Origin: Chthonomonas calidirosea | GTDB taxonomy: Bacteria > Armatimonadota > Fimbriimonadia > Fimbriimonadales > Fimbriimonadaceae | Length of the DNA stretch: 64,000 nt | Assembly (NCBI GenBank): GCA_945882415.1 | Contig: CAMCWC010000003.1 | Coordinates: forward strand, 124,001 to 188,000 | Direction: 5' to 3' | In this document: positions 49,626 to 58,818 of the stretch, in pieces | Layout: the number at the start of each line of letters is the position of its first letter | How positions within the stretch are numbered: the first letter of the stretch is position 1 | Notes under the pieces: model-generated | What the model was told of the DNA's origin: nothing | The model's input: the letters and a program-made list of their open reading frames with translations, nothing else | Database searches by the model: none | Position numbers and translations under genes: made by a program

Positions 49626-50927
49626 ATGCCTTCGTTTCTGGCCCTTCTTATCACTCCCGCGCTCGTTTTCTCCGGAGTGCAGGCTCCAGATGCTGAACGA
49701 CTGAAAGGATCCAGCCGGAAGGATGAGGCTGGTTGGGTTCAAATCACCCTCAAAGGCGAACCTCGAAACATCGGATACCAGCTCGGCTACCTCGGCTCCG
49801 CGGAAATTCTGGATGCCCATACGGTCGTCCGCTCATCCGTTAAAGGCAGCACCGGAAAGGATTGGAATTGGTTCCGCGCCGAAGCCCAACGCATGTTCTG
49901 GGACAAGCTTGACAAGGAGTATCAGGACGAAATCGACGGTCAGGTCGAGGGCCTGAAGGCCAAGAATGTGAACCTCGACCGCTGGGACGTGCTTGCCTAC
50001 AACTCGCACATCGAACTTGAAGGCTACTACTGGCCCTGGCTCAACGACAAAGCGAGCACCAAAGAATCTTGCTCGGCGTTCGTCGCGACCGGAAAAGCGA
50101 CCAAAGACGGCAAACCGGTCATCGGCCACAACATGTGGTGGGACTATCTCGTCGGCCAGCGGTTCAACTTCGCCCTGGATATCCAGCCGACGAAGGGCCA
50201 TCGCGTCGTAATGGACGCATTGCCCGGGTTCATTCACTCCGGGACCGATTTCGCCATCACTTCTGCGGGCCTCATGATCTGCGAAACTACGATTCCTGGA
50301 TTCTTCGGCTTCGATCCAGAAGGCATCCCAGAGTTCGTGCGAATGCGAAAAGCCACCCAATACGCTGAGGACCTCGACGAGTGGGTGGAGATCATGAAGA
50401 AAGGCAACAATGGCGGCTACGCCAACACCTGGCTCATTGCCGACCTGAACTCAAACGAAATCGGCAAGCTGGAACTCGGCCTCAAGAATGTCGTGTTGAG
50501 CCGCTCAAAAGACGGCTACTTCGTCGGCGCGAACTTCTGCGAAGACCCTAAACTCACCGCCGAAGAGACCCGCGGCTGGAATCCCGATCCAAAGCGAAAC
50601 GGCTCGCTCCGCCGCAAAGCGCGCTGGGAGTCGCTGCTAACCAAGAACACCGGACTCGTGGATGACCTCCTCGGCCGCGCGTTCTTGTCGGACACCTACG
50701 ACGAAGTCCTGGACCGCAAGGGAGCCTCCGGCAGCACCCTTTGCGGCCGTGGAGCCTTCGGTGGCGCCGTCAACGCCAAGGTCGCCAACGCCGAACTCGG
50801 CCGAAAACTCTCCTACTGGGGCCGCATGGGCTGCACCGACGGCACCCCGATCACCTTCAATTCCACCCGCCCAGCGGGACTGAAAGATATGCCGTCAATG
50901 CCTTGGTTGTTGATCGAGAACAAGTGA
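49626..50927 (+). CDS. Secreted Ntn-type acyltransferase/C45-like hydrolase
   Basis: 433-aa exported protein (signal [20 protein letters not shown]). Relatives are the acyl-CoA:6-aminopenicillanic acid acyltransferase/C45 and phospholipase B-like Ntn hydrolases. The candidate nucleophile Cys sits in [20 protein letters not shown], followed by [10 protein letters not shown] (the N/D pair typical for these hydrolases) and [20 protein letters not shown]. If autoprocessed, it would cut before Cys in ESCSAF. Natural substrate unknown. ATG at 49626 follows a short AAGG and is divergent from leuC. Confidence 0.78.
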   Translation: MPSFLALLITPALVFSGVQAPDAERLKGSSRKDEAGWVQITLKGEPRNIGYQLGYLGSAEILDAHTVVRSSVKGSTGKDWNWFRAEAQRMFWDKLDKEYQDEIDGQVEGLKAKNVNLDRWDVLAYNSHIELEGYYWPWLNDKASTKESCSAFVATGKATKDGKPVIGHNMWWDYLVGQRFNFALDIQPTKGHRVVMDALPGFIHSGTDFAITSAGLMICETTIPGFFGFDPEGIPEFVRMRKATQYAEDLDEWVEIMKKGNNGGYANTWLIADLNSNEIGKLELGLKNVVLSRSKDGYFVGANFCEDPKLTAEETRGWNPDPKRNGSLRRKARWESLLTKNTGLVDDLLGRAFLSDTYDEVLDRKGASGSTLCGRGAFGGAVNAKVANAELGRKLSYWGRMGCTDGTPITFNSTRPAGLKDMPSMPWLLIENK

Positions 50928-51061
50928 AAGCTAACGGGCGTCACGGCTCACATGAGGCACGCCAGATGAATGAAGTTCGTTCCGATTGGACCCTCTCGAG
51001 CCCAACGGCATAAAGTCTCTGGCCGAGTGCCGGAGACGTTGTGGACTATCGCGGCAACCTA

Positions 51062-51451
51062 TCACCGATACTGCCGGGGCAACTGAATCACCTGCGGGTG
51101 GAAGTAGTCGACCTCGACAATGTATGACGGGAGTCGAAATCGAGCTTGGCGGTCGTTCCAGCGGCACTCCCGATTGAGGATCGATAGCCGATTTTCGGCG
51201 CCTAAAGACGTCCTCAAATTATTCGGTTCCGCCGAATTCCAATTCGTGAAATTCCAGAGCTCACCGGTAATCCATCTCCATCCTTCACTCGATGCTTTTC
51301 GAGAAGAAGGGCAATAGCCTCCGAGCCAAGGCCCCTCGATGGGAGTCTCCATTGAGAAGTAATTGGGAGAGTCGATCAGTTCCGAAATGAACTGCTGCTC
51401 TGCCGAACTCGTAATCGTCGCCAAGTGTCCGCCCTCCGATTCGGCGATGAT
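51062..51451 (-). pseudogene. C-terminal part of C-type lectin-like domain, separated by in-frame TAG
   Basis: After the amber codon at 51452-51454 the same frame stays open and completes a C-type lectin-like domain: IIAESEGGHLATITSSAEQQ, WLGGYCPSSRKASSEGWRW, ITGELWNFTNWNSAEPNN, GAENRLSILNRECRWNDRQA, ending after about 130 residues. The first strand of the domain (GNGHWYKAITVKNGIAWQEA) is on the other side of the TAG. This is either a recent nonsense mutation (for example CAG to TAG), a sequencing error, or readthrough. Confidence 0.65.
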
Positions 51452-52279
51452 CTACGCCTCTTGCCAAGCGATCCCGTTCTTCACCGTAATCGCCTTGTAC
51501 CAATGCCCATTTCCAGCCCACTGAACGAACCCTTTGTCGGAGAGCGTGGGATCGTATCCGGTTTTCATCTGCGCTCCAACGGTGCTTTCGTAAATCACCG
51601 TAACCGGCAAAGTGCGTTTCGTTCGGGAAGCTGTGATGTCTAGAACAAAGTTCGTTTGGTACGGGAGTTTGATTCCAGCTTGCTTAACTGGCTCGCCGAT
51701 CGCCACGGGTAACTGGAGTTTCAGTTGGTTGCCAAGGCGATCAATGTTGCTCGTGTTGATCAGGCTGCCATCGGTGAGATCATACGATGCCTGAAACCCG
51801 GGAAAGAGCGAACGGCGCGAACTCCCGCCAAAGTAGTCCGTGTCTTCGGCGTCAACCGCGACTAGGCTCAATTTCTCGGCGTCGGTGCTGCCACTGAGCT
51901 CAAAGGCCGGTGCTTCGGTTTCAATCCCCATCAGCTTCGCCGGGGTGGTTACGTTAACGAACTTTGGAAAGTCCTCGTCGTTCGCCGTAACCTTGAACGA
52001 AACGTTAGGCTCCGACATCGACACCCAAGTTCCGTCGGGAAGGAATTTCTTGAGCTCCTCCACGGTGGCCGCCGTAAATTGGTGTTCGCCCGGCGGCAAT
52101 GCTTCCAGTTTGCCGGGTCTTTTCAGGGTCGCGGCGTTGCGAATCGTCACGGTATACGGCCGCACCTTCGCCAAGAACAGGTTGGCGTCGACATCTTGAA
52201 CGGCCCGGCGATTGATGGAAATATTCACCCACGCCGGAGCGATATCGACATGGCTAGTCGCCAGCGAAAGCAACGTCAT
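51452..52279 (-). CDS. Uncharacterised protein, truncated by amber codon inside a lectin-like domain
   Basis: 275-aa reading that stops at TAG in the middle of a C-type lectin-like domain, just after GNGHWYKAITVKNGIAWQEA. The N-terminal part (DANLFLAKVRPYTVTIRN, LPPGEHQFTAAT, VIYESTVGAQMKTGYD) consists of beta strands, without signal peptide or recognised catalytic motif. Its ATG overlaps the upstream zinc-ribbon gene by 4 bases, so the two are translationally coupled. The intended protein was probably about 405 aa. Confidence 0.62.
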   Translation of the reverse strand: MTLLSLATSHVDIAPAWVNISINRRAVQDVDANLFLAKVRPYTVTIRNAATLKRPGKLEALPPGEHQFTAATVEELKKFLPDGTWVSMSEPNVSFKVTANDEDFPKFVNVTTPAKLMGIETEAPAFELSGSTDAEKLSLVAVDAEDTDYFGGSSRRSLFPGFQASYDLTDGSLINTSNIDRLGNQLKLQLPVAIGEPVKQAGIKLPYQTNFVLDITASRTKRTLPVTVIYESTVGAQMKTGYDPTLSDKGFVQWAGNGHWYKAITVKNGIAWQEA

Positions 52280-53109
52280 TTGATGGGAATGCCCTTTTCC
52301 AAGTAGGTGTCTGCCGAAGCCTTTTCTTCCGTTCGGTCGATCGGGGTCGGATTGGAGACGACCTCGGGGCTTGAACTGGCCTCGGCAGCATCACTTTCGG
52401 AACCGGTCTCTTGTGACGTTGGTTGGCTCGACGCTGCGGGAGTTTGCGATTCTTCCTGTGTCCCCGAGGCAGCTTTGGTGTCCTGCGGTTCGGTTTGTGG
52501 CGGCATTTGGATTTGGGTCGTAATGTTGATCGGTTGCGCTGCCTGAGGCTGCCGACTCGGCGCCTCCATCTCTCCGACCCAACTGGAGCGCGTGTTCTGT
52601 TGTGGCGCCGATCCCCGCGGATTGAAGATGTTGCCCAGCATGAAGCCGATTGCAACGATAACACCAAGGATTCCGGCTGCCAGCCATGGCACTAAGTTGG
52701 TCCCACCGCCGTTCGTTGTTGTTCGCTTTTCGGCCACGGCGGCTTCCGCTACTGGTTCCGCTTCGGGTTCCTGCGGCAGGGCAAAGGCTTGCGGCACGTT
52801 TCGAAGAATGACCGGGTGCTTACAGGTTGCGCAAGCTGGCTTTCCATCTTGTGCGATCAACGCATGGGGTTTCTTCAGATAGCTCCGGCAAATGAGGCAC
52901 TGATTTGGAAACATCGGCAGCAGCGTTGCCGAACAGTGGCGGCACGTCGGGAGCCCCTGCTCACCAAACAGAGATACCGAAATGTCGTCAAGCGTCACGT
53001 CGCCGTGACAGTTCGCACAATAGAGTTCAGTGGTGAGTTTGGATTCGCCCGCCGGAGCCGCCGCTCCACTGTTATCGATGACAAGGTTTTTGAAAAAATG
53101 TGAACTCAT
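52276..53109 (-). CDS. Zinc-ribbon, single-TM protein with Ser/Pro/Gln-rich tail
   Basis: 277-aa protein. The N-terminal 90 residues hold four CxxC pairs: YCANCHGD, CRHCSAT, CLICRSY and CATCKHPV, a LIM/zinc-ribbon-like metal scaffold (DGKPACATC). One transmembrane segment, LVPWLAAGILGVIVAIGFML, follows near residue 140, then a low-complexity Gln/Ser/Pro tail (about 165-277). This predicts a cytoplasmic zinc domain and an external tail. It leads a two-gene operon with the interrupted lectin-like gene. Confidence 0.72.
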   Translation of the reverse strand: MSSHFFKNLVIDNSGAAAPAGESKLTTELYCANCHGDVTLDDISVSLFGEQGLPTCRHCSATLLPMFPNQCLICRSYLKKPHALIAQDGKPACATCKHPVILRNVPQAFALPQEPEAEPVAEAAVAEKRTTTNGGGTNLVPWLAAGILGVIVAIGFMLGNIFNPRGSAPQQNTRSSWVGEMEAPSRQPQAAQPINITTQIQMPPQTEPQDTKAASGTQEESQTPAASSQPTSQETGSESDAAEASSSPEVVSNPTPIDRTEEKASADTYLEKGIPIK

Positions 53110-53257
53110 TCGGTGCTCCGCTAAATGTCCTGATATCTAACTTGCGTCGGAGGCCCGCATTACGCTCAATAGGACCTCCGACACCGAGATTTTAGATGTA
53201 TCGGAGTATACGAATGTTAAGAAATTCCCTGGGCCGTAAGTTTGCCGTAGGAAAAGA

Positions 53258-54374
53258 TCAATCTACGAAGTCGTCTTCTGACGGTCGCTTCTTCAGATAG
53301 GCCTCAATGAACCCGTCAATATCCCCGTCCAAAACGCCGGAGACGTTCGCGGTTTCATGGCCCGTGCGGTGGTCTTTCACCATGGTGTACGGCTGCATCA
53401 CGTAGCTTCGAATCTGCCGACCCCAAGCCGCCGGACCGCCGTCGCTCTTGAGAGCCTGAACTTTGGCTTCAGCATCCAACCGTTCGACTTCCATAAGGCG
53501 CGCAAGCAGAACCGACATTGCCGAAGCGCGGTTTTTGTGCTGACTTCGCTCGTTTTGACAGTTCACGACGATCCCGGTGGGGAGGTGCGTGATTCGCACC
53601 GCCGATTCGGTCTTGTTAACGTGCTGACCACCCGCGCCGCCTGCGCGGAGGGTTTCCACCTTCAGGTCGTCGGGGTTGATCGTCACTTCTGATTCTTCAA
53701 TCTCCGGCAGAACCTCTAGTTTCGCAAACGACGTGTGTCGTCGAGAGGCTGCGTCGAACGGCGAAATCCGAACCAGTCGGTGCACCCCGATCTCAGACCG
53801 CAAGAACCCAAACGCGTTCTCACCGGTGATCTGCATCTGAATGCTACGGTAGCCCACGACATCGCCGGGGGTCTCGCTCATGATTTCGACTTTGAACCCA
53901 TGCCGCTCGGCCCAGCGTTGGTACTGCCGCTGGAGAATCGAAGCCCAATCACAAGCTTCCGATCCGCCCGCGCCTGCCTGAACTTCCAAAAGCGCGTTTC
54001 GAGAGTCATATTCGCCGGTCAGTAGGGTTCGGAGTTCGTAGGCATCCAGCTTGGCCATGAACTCGATGGCCATGGTGTCGGCTTCCTTCTCCGTTTCTTC
54101 GTCTGGCTCCAGCTTCAAAAGGCCGTAAAGCTCGTCGATATCCCGCTCCATCTTGTCGAGTTGCAAGAATGGGTTCAGCACGTTTCGGATGCGTGAAAGG
54201 TGCTGGAGGGTTTTGTTTGCCGCCGAAGGGTCGTCCCAGAAGGTAAGTTCGGCCGACTGAGCTTCTAGCTCTTCAATGTTGCGCTGCATTCGAGGGACGT
54301 CAAAGATGCCCCCTAATCGCGTCCAGGCGGTTCCGCGCCTCGGACAAAGTCTGATGCTGTTCTAACGATAGCAC
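53258..54374 (-). CDS. prfB: Peptide chain release factor 2, with programmed +1 frameshift
   Basis: RF2 terminates translation at UGA and UAA. The second frame (ATG at 54289, stop 53258) has [18 protein letters not shown], with SPF as the UGA/UAA anticodon, and the catalytic [12 protein letters not shown]. The first frame begins with GTG 54374 ([20 protein letters not shown]) and runs into TGA at 54302-54300. The junction reads AGG GGG CAT CTT TGA C, with the SD-like stimulator, 3-base spacer and CTT-TGA-C slippery stop of E. coli prfB. The product is 24 residues from the first frame joined at Asp-Val-Pro-Arg-Met, about 371 aa. Confidence 0.95.
54299..54314 (-). promoter_or_regulatory. prfB +1 programmed frameshift site
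   Basis: Minus-strand AGGGGG (54314-54309), CAT spacer, CTT (54305-54303), TGA (54302-54300), C (54299). The internal SD-like run, spacing and in-frame UGA match the autoregulatory RF2 recoding element, where low RF2 favours the +1 shift. Confidence 0.93.
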
Positions 54375-54397
54375 CCGCACAGTTTACCGGCGAACCG

Positions 54398-54883
54398 CTA
54401 CGGTCCCTTCGCCGCTGGATCGCTCGGCCCAAACTCGTCCTTCGGCAGGATCAAAATGGCCAGGAAAATGCATGCCAGGATGTACGCTCCGGGCACCAGG
54501 TACTGAAACGCCTCCGGATATTCCGGCCGCGGAGCCTGTTGCGCCAGGGCCGAAATGAAGCTGTGCTGGATCCGCAGGAACAGGAAAACCCCGGTGCAAA
54601 GCGCGCCGCCGATGAACCCGCAAGCCCCGCCAAGCCCAAACTTCCGCGTCGCGTAAACGCCCAAAATCGTCGCCGGAAGCGGCCCCGCCGCAAAGCAGAT
54701 CAGTAGCCACTGAATCTGTTCGGTTTTCTGAAAGGCGACGAATGGCCAGATGCTGAGCAAATAACCCGCGACCGCGGCCACCAAAAATCCGCTGCACCCA
54801 AAGATCATTTGGGCGTCCATGTCTTTCTCCGGACGTACCGCCGCGTCGAGTTTCTCGTCGGTATTCAGCGGTTCAAGGGCCAT
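54398..54883 (-). CDS. Four-helix membrane protein, unknown function
   Basis: 161-aa protein with four hydrophobic segments: MIFGCSGFLVAAVAGYLLSI, WLLICFAAGPLPATILGVY, GGACGFIGGALCTGVFLFL and LVPGAYILACIFLAILILP. A short acidic N-terminus (NTDEKLDAAVRPEKDM) precedes the first. ATG at 54883 selected; the frame extends to 54934, but that overlaps glyS. No family recognised. It is co-directional with glyS upstream and prfB downstream. Confidence 0.65.
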   Translation of the reverse strand: MALEPLNTDEKLDAAVRPEKDMDAQMIFGCSGFLVAAVAGYLLSIWPFVAFQKTEQIQWLLICFAAGPLPATILGVYATRKFGLGGACGFIGGALCTGVFLFLRIQHSFISALAQQAPRPEYPEAFQYLVPGAYILACIFLAILILPKDEFGPSDPAAKGP

Positions 54884-54893
54884 ATTGGAATCT

Positions 54894-56990
54894 TCAGCCT
54901 TCGATGACCAGCTTCGTAAAGTCACCCGCCGCAAGCAACTGAAGCGAAGCCGCGTGCAAAAGCGTTAATCGAGCATAGCGCACGGCCGCATCTTCGACCA
55001 GTACCATCGTTCCATCCAGGAACGCGTTGATCGGCGCAACCAGCGCCTCAACCGCGCCGACGGTGCAGTTTACGTCGCGCTCCCGGGCAAACCGGAACAG
55101 GTCATCTTCCTGAGCTTTTAGAACCTCTAGGAGGGCAAGACCAGGTTCGGAATCCAGATCGGTGGCTACGATCTGCCGAAGCGGATCGTCGAAGCCATAT
55201 TCCAGCCCTTTCTTGCGCGAAGAAGCGACCAGGTTCAGCGGCCGAGTTGCCGTCTGAACGAGGGCAGTGCGGCCGGCGAGGATTGTCATCACCGCAACCC
55301 GGAACTTAACCGCCTGCGGAATCGTGAGCTCCCATCGGTGCTCACTCAGCGCGGCGGCATCCAGAATGTCGTGCCGAACTTCTGGCATGAGCGCGGAGTA
55401 CCGACCCTCGAACACATCCCAAAGCGCGGTATGCGCACCGGCAGTATCCAGCGGAGTCGCCTGCTCCCGGTACTGATCCAGCGCGAAATCAAAGAGCTGG
55501 TCATAAGCTGGAAGCGCGCCGGGCCAGGCCCAAGCCGATTCAATCAGCACGGTTGCGCAGCGTCGAAGTCCGAATGGGTCACTCGATCCGGTCGGTTCGA
55601 GTCCGAGACCGAGGAACCCGGCGAGCTTATCAAGCTGATCCGCCATCGCAAGCCGCAATCCTGTTCGGTGGCCTAAATCCGTCTCCGGCGATACGTTCTT
55701 CGTCGGGGCATATTGGTGCCGAAGCGCGGTCACCACTGCCTCCGGCATGCCTTCGGCCCGGGCGTACTCCGCGCCAACGATGCCCTGGAGCGAGGAGAGT
55801 TCGCTCACCAATCCGGTGCTGAGGTCGGCCTTTGCGTACCGACCCGCCAACTCGGCAAGTTCGGCTTCTTCTTCCGATGCTCCGGTCGCTTCGGCGACAA
55901 AGCGCGCGACGTTGGCCAGTCGCTCGGACCGGGAAAGAACCGTGCCCAGTTTCTCTTGGAAAACAATCCCGGTGGTCTTGGCAAGAAAATCCGCCAAGGT
56001 TGATTTTTGGTCCTCTTGATAGAAGAACTTCGCGTCGTTAAATCGTGCGTTGAGCACCCAAGCCGATCCCGCCCGAACGGTATCGTCTTCACCGCTGTTA
56101 CGGACGAAGAGGAATCGGTTCGTGATCTTGCCCGAAGCGTCGCGCACGGGGAACATCCGCTCATGCTTCGCCATCGCCGTCACCAAAACGGGCTCTGGCA
56201 AGTCGAGGAAAGAAGCAGGAAACTCACCTTCAATGACCGTCGGCCATTCGGTGAGATGCACGTTCTCATCCAGCAAGTCTTCGGAAATCTCCGCTACTCC
56301 GGAGCACTTGGATTCGATTTGCTGAAGAATCGCGGCTTTGCGGACGGCGGGATCAGGCTCGACAAAGTTCTCGCGAAGTCGAGCAATGAGTTCAGCTGCC
56401 GATGTAACGGCAAACGCCGCCGGAGCATAGAAGCGGTGGCCTCGGGATTCGTTTCCGCTCACCACGCCTTCGATGTCAAACGGAACAACAACGCCGTCCA
56501 GAACAGCCAGCAGCCACCGAATGGGTCGTGCAAACCGCATCCGGGTAGAGCCCCATCGCATTGACTTTTGGAACTGTAATTCGCGAATCGTCTTCGGCAG
56601 GAGGGCTTCTAGAATCGCGGTGGCCGACTGGCCAGGAATCTGCTTGGTGATCCAAACGTATTGATCGTCCTTCCGAATTGTCGAAACATCCACTCCTTGG
56701 CCACGGCAGAAGCCAAGCAGCGCTGGAGTTGGCTCGCCTTCGGCGTTAAACGCGCCCTTAAGCGCGGGGCCACGAACATCCTTCTCTGTGTCTTCCTGGC
56801 GGTCCAGCAAGCCGGAGATCGATACGATCAACCGTCGTGGAGTGCCATATGTCACCACTTTGTGGTCCGGACCAAGGAGTTGAGAAGCGTTTAGCGCGTT
56901 AACCAGTTGCCCAGAAAGGTCGCTCAAAGCGCGCGCCACAAACGCCGCCGGCAACTCTTCGCATCCCACTTCCAGCAACAATTCCGCCAT
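54894..56990 (-). CDS. glyS: Glycyl-tRNA synthetase beta subunit
   Basis: 698-aa beta subunit of the alpha2-beta2 GlyRS. Landmarks: MAELLLEVGCEELPAAFV, TYGTPRRLIVSI, RQEDTEKDVRGPALKGAF, LEALLPKTIRELQF, SMRWGSTRMRFARPIRWLL and GRYAKADLSTGLVSELSSLQG (split here). A DALR-type anticodon-binding end follows (RLTLLHAASLQLLAAG). The ATG at 56990 fits; 61 more residues could be read in frame but are not conserved. The catalytic alpha subunit glyQ is not beside it. Confidence 0.94.
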   Translation of the reverse strand: MAELLLEVGCEELPAAFVARALSDLSGQLVNALNASQLLGPDHKVVTYGTPRRLIVSISGLLDRQEDTEKDVRGPALKGAFNAEGEPTPALLGFCRGQGVDVSTIRKDDQYVWITKQIPGQSATAILEALLPKTIRELQFQKSMRWGSTRMRFARPIRWLLAVLDGVVVPFDIEGVVSGNESRGHRFYAPAAFAVTSAAELIARLRENFVEPDPAVRKAAILQQIESKCSGVAEISEDLLDENVHLTEWPTVIEGEFPASFLDLPEPVLVTAMAKHERMFPVRDASGKITNRFLFVRNSGEDDTVRAGSAWVLNARFNDAKFFYQEDQKSTLADFLAKTTGIVFQEKLGTVLSRSERLANVARFVAEATGASEEEAELAELAGRYAKADLSTGLVSELSSLQGIVGAEYARAEGMPEAVVTALRHQYAPTKNVSPETDLGHRTGLRLAMADQLDKLAGFLGLGLEPTGSSDPFGLRRCATVLIESAWAWPGALPAYDQLFDFALDQYREQATPLDTAGAHTALWDVFEGRYSALMPEVRHDILDAAALSEHRWELTIPQAVKFRVAVMTILAGRTALVQTATRPLNLVASSRKKGLEYGFDDPLRQIVATDLDSEPGLALLEVLKAQEDDLFRFARERDVNCTVGAVEALVAPINAFLDGTMVLVEDAAVRYARLTLLHAASLQLLAAGDFTKLVIEG

Positions 56991-57051
56991 CGCGAAAGAG
57001 GATACCGTTCGCCCGTTGCAGTAACCCCGTAAATCCTGTATCTTGAAGCCG

Positions 57052-57999
57052 ATGAGCAGGATGCGAATCAATGCATGGCTAGGGCTTGGCCTCGCCCTAT
57101 TTCTGACCACGGCGGGATGCTCGAAGCCAAGCTCGGGACTGCCAAAGGTCGGCTTTGCCCAATTCACCAGCACCAGCAGCCTCGATCAGCTTCGCGAAGG
57201 ATTCGTGAAGGGGCTCGCCGATGAAGGATTTGTCGATGGGAAAACCGTGGAAATCGACTTCCAAAACGCCCAAAGCGATGCTGGGACGATGAGCCTCGTT
57301 ATGCAGAAGCTCGCGACTTCCGTCGACGTGGTCGGGCTCTGCAGCACTCAGGCCCTGCAAGCGGCCATCAAAAGCGTGAAAGACAAACCGGTCATCTTCT
57401 GCGGCGTCATTGATCCCGTAGCCGCCGGTGCCGCTACCACCATTTCAGAGCCAAAGCCCAACATCACCGGGGTCTACAACCCGTTCCCGGTCACGGAGGG
57501 CGTCGAAATGATCCACAAGTTCATGCCCGCCGTCAAGAAGATCGGAACCCTGTACGATCCCAGTGAGCCGTTCTTTGGCGGAATGCACGAAGAAGCGAAG
57601 AAGGCTTGCGCCAAGAATGGGCTGGAGTTCATCGTCGTTACCGTGAGCTCGTCCAACGACATCGTGACCGGTATGCAGGCGCTCAAGGCGAAGGGTGTCG
57701 AAGCTGTACTCCAATTGCCCAGCAACACGGTGAACCAGGGTGTGGATGGCCAGATCAAAACCGCCGGAAACCTCGGACTGCCGATGTTCAGCCTTCAGCC
57801 GGACCAGCTTGAGAAGGGGATCGTCGCGACCGTTGGAGTAGACCTCGAGGAAGCGGGCGCTCAAGCCGGGCGTATGGCAGGGAAAGTGCTGAAGGGTGAA
57901 AAAACTGCCAAGTTCCCTCTAGAAACGGCCAAGCTGCAACCCATCGCGACCAATCCGGCCGCCGCCAAGCAGTTCGGAATCACCTTGCCTGCGAACTAG
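57052..57999 (+). CDS. ABC transporter substrate-binding lipoprotein
   Basis: Substrate-binding protein of the ABC_sub_bind (TrpX-like) family. A lipoprotein signal ends in LTTAGCSKPS. The mature protein has VGFAQFTSTSSLDQLREGFV, the hinge region DKPVIFCGVIDPVAA and GVYNPFPVTEGVEMIHKFMP. Genes of this type bind tryptophan/tyrosine or other small molecules, and no ligand can be assigned. ATG at 57052 is the middle of three in-frame starts (TTG 57043, ATG 57061). The permease follows 3 bases later. Confidence 0.86.
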   Translation: MSRMRINAWLGLGLALFLTTAGCSKPSSGLPKVGFAQFTSTSSLDQLREGFVKGLADEGFVDGKTVEIDFQNAQSDAGTMSLVMQKLATSVDVVGLCSTQALQAAIKSVKDKPVIFCGVIDPVAAGAATTISEPKPNITGVYNPFPVTEGVEMIHKFMPAVKKIGTLYDPSEPFFGGMHEEAKKACAKNGLEFIVVTVSSSNDIVTGMQALKAKGVEAVLQLPSNTVNQGVDGQIKTAGNLGLPMFSLQPDQLEKGIVATVGVDLEEAGAQAGRMAGKVLKGEKTAKFPLETAKLQPIATNPAAAKQFGITLPAN

Positions 58000-58002
58000 A
58001 CC

Positions 58003-58818
58003 ATGGAACTCTGGATCGGAGCGATTACCCAAGGCGCGGCCTATGCCCTCTTGGCCCTCGCGGTGTTCCTTTCGTTCCGCGTGCTTCGTTTTCCCGATAT
58101 CTCTGTCGATGGCACCTTCACCAGCGGCGCGGCGATCTTTGGCGTTCTTCTGGCCCAGAACCTGAATCTCTGGCTTGCGCTCGGCGTGGCGTTCATCGTC
58201 GGCGCAGTCGGTGGTGCGATCACCGGGCTCATTCACACCCGGTTGCAAATCAACGACCTGCTCAGCGGAATCATCACGATGACCGCGCTGTATAGCGTCA
58301 ACCTCCGCGTCATGGGTCGGTCGAACCTTCCGGTGAGCGGGGGAGAGTTGGGCTATGCCGTCTTTGGAATTGCCCTGTTAGCCGTCGCAATTCTTTGGTG
58401 GTTTTTGCGAACCGACTACGGGCTTGCGTTGCGGGCGGTAGGCGACAATCCAGAAATGTCCGCCGCGCAAGGCATCAACGTCCGGAATGTCAAAACCATC
58501 GGCCTGAGCCTATCGAACGGTTTTGCCGCTCTCGGCGGAGCGGTGATCGCGCAGTACAACGGCTTCGCTGACATCACGATGGGCATCGGTGCCCTGGTTA
58601 CGGGCATGGCGGGCGTGATGATTGGCGAGCGATTCTTGCCGCCGAAATCGGTTTTGTTTGCCGTCGGTGGCGCGCTAGTCGGCTCGATCGTTTTCCGCTT
58701 GCTCATCGCCGGTGCGTTGCAAGCGGGAATGAACCCGATTGACCTGAAGCTCATTACCGCCGGCTTTGTGTTGATTGCTCTAGCGTTGCCGAGAATGTCG
58801 AAGGGGCGAGCGAGATGA
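58003..58818 (+). CDS. ABC transporter permease (BPD_transp_2-like)
   Basis: 271-aa inner-membrane permease with about eight hydrophobic segments, e.g. ITQGAAYALLALAVFLSFRV, VAFIVGAVGGAITGLI and AVFGIALLAVAILWWFL. The family motif GLALRAVGDNPEMSAAQGIN is the EAA-like loop that contacts the ATPase. It belongs to the same transporter type as TrpX/YufQ-like systems. Its TGA overlaps the ATPase ATG (ATGA), so the three genes form one operon. Confidence 0.88.
   Translation: MELWIGAITQGAAYALLALAVFLSFRVLRFPDISVDGTFTSGAAIFGVLLAQNLNLWLALGVAFIVGAVGGAITGLIHTRLQINDLLSGIITMTALYSVNLRVMGRSNLPVSGGELGYAVFGIALLAVAILWWFLRTDYGLALRAVGDNPEMSAAQGINVRNVKTIGLSLSNGFAALGGAVIAQYNGFADITMGIGALVTGMAGVMIGERFLPPKSVLFAVGGALVGSIVFRLLIAGALQAGMNPIDLKLITAGFVLIALALPRMSKGRAR

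Noticed and set aside
49584-49820. N-terminal extension of LeuC to 49820
   Set aside because: The extra 79 residues are not leuC-like and would overlap the divergent signal peptide gene; [15 protein letters not shown] is the usual start.
54384-54797. Alternative minus-strand Arg-rich frame within the four-helix protein
   Set aside because: The other frame gives four clean transmembrane segments; this one is an out-of-phase shadow.
56991-57173. N-terminal extension of GlyS
   Set aside because: MAELLLEVGCEELPA is the family start; the extra residues overlap the divergent ABC transporter region.
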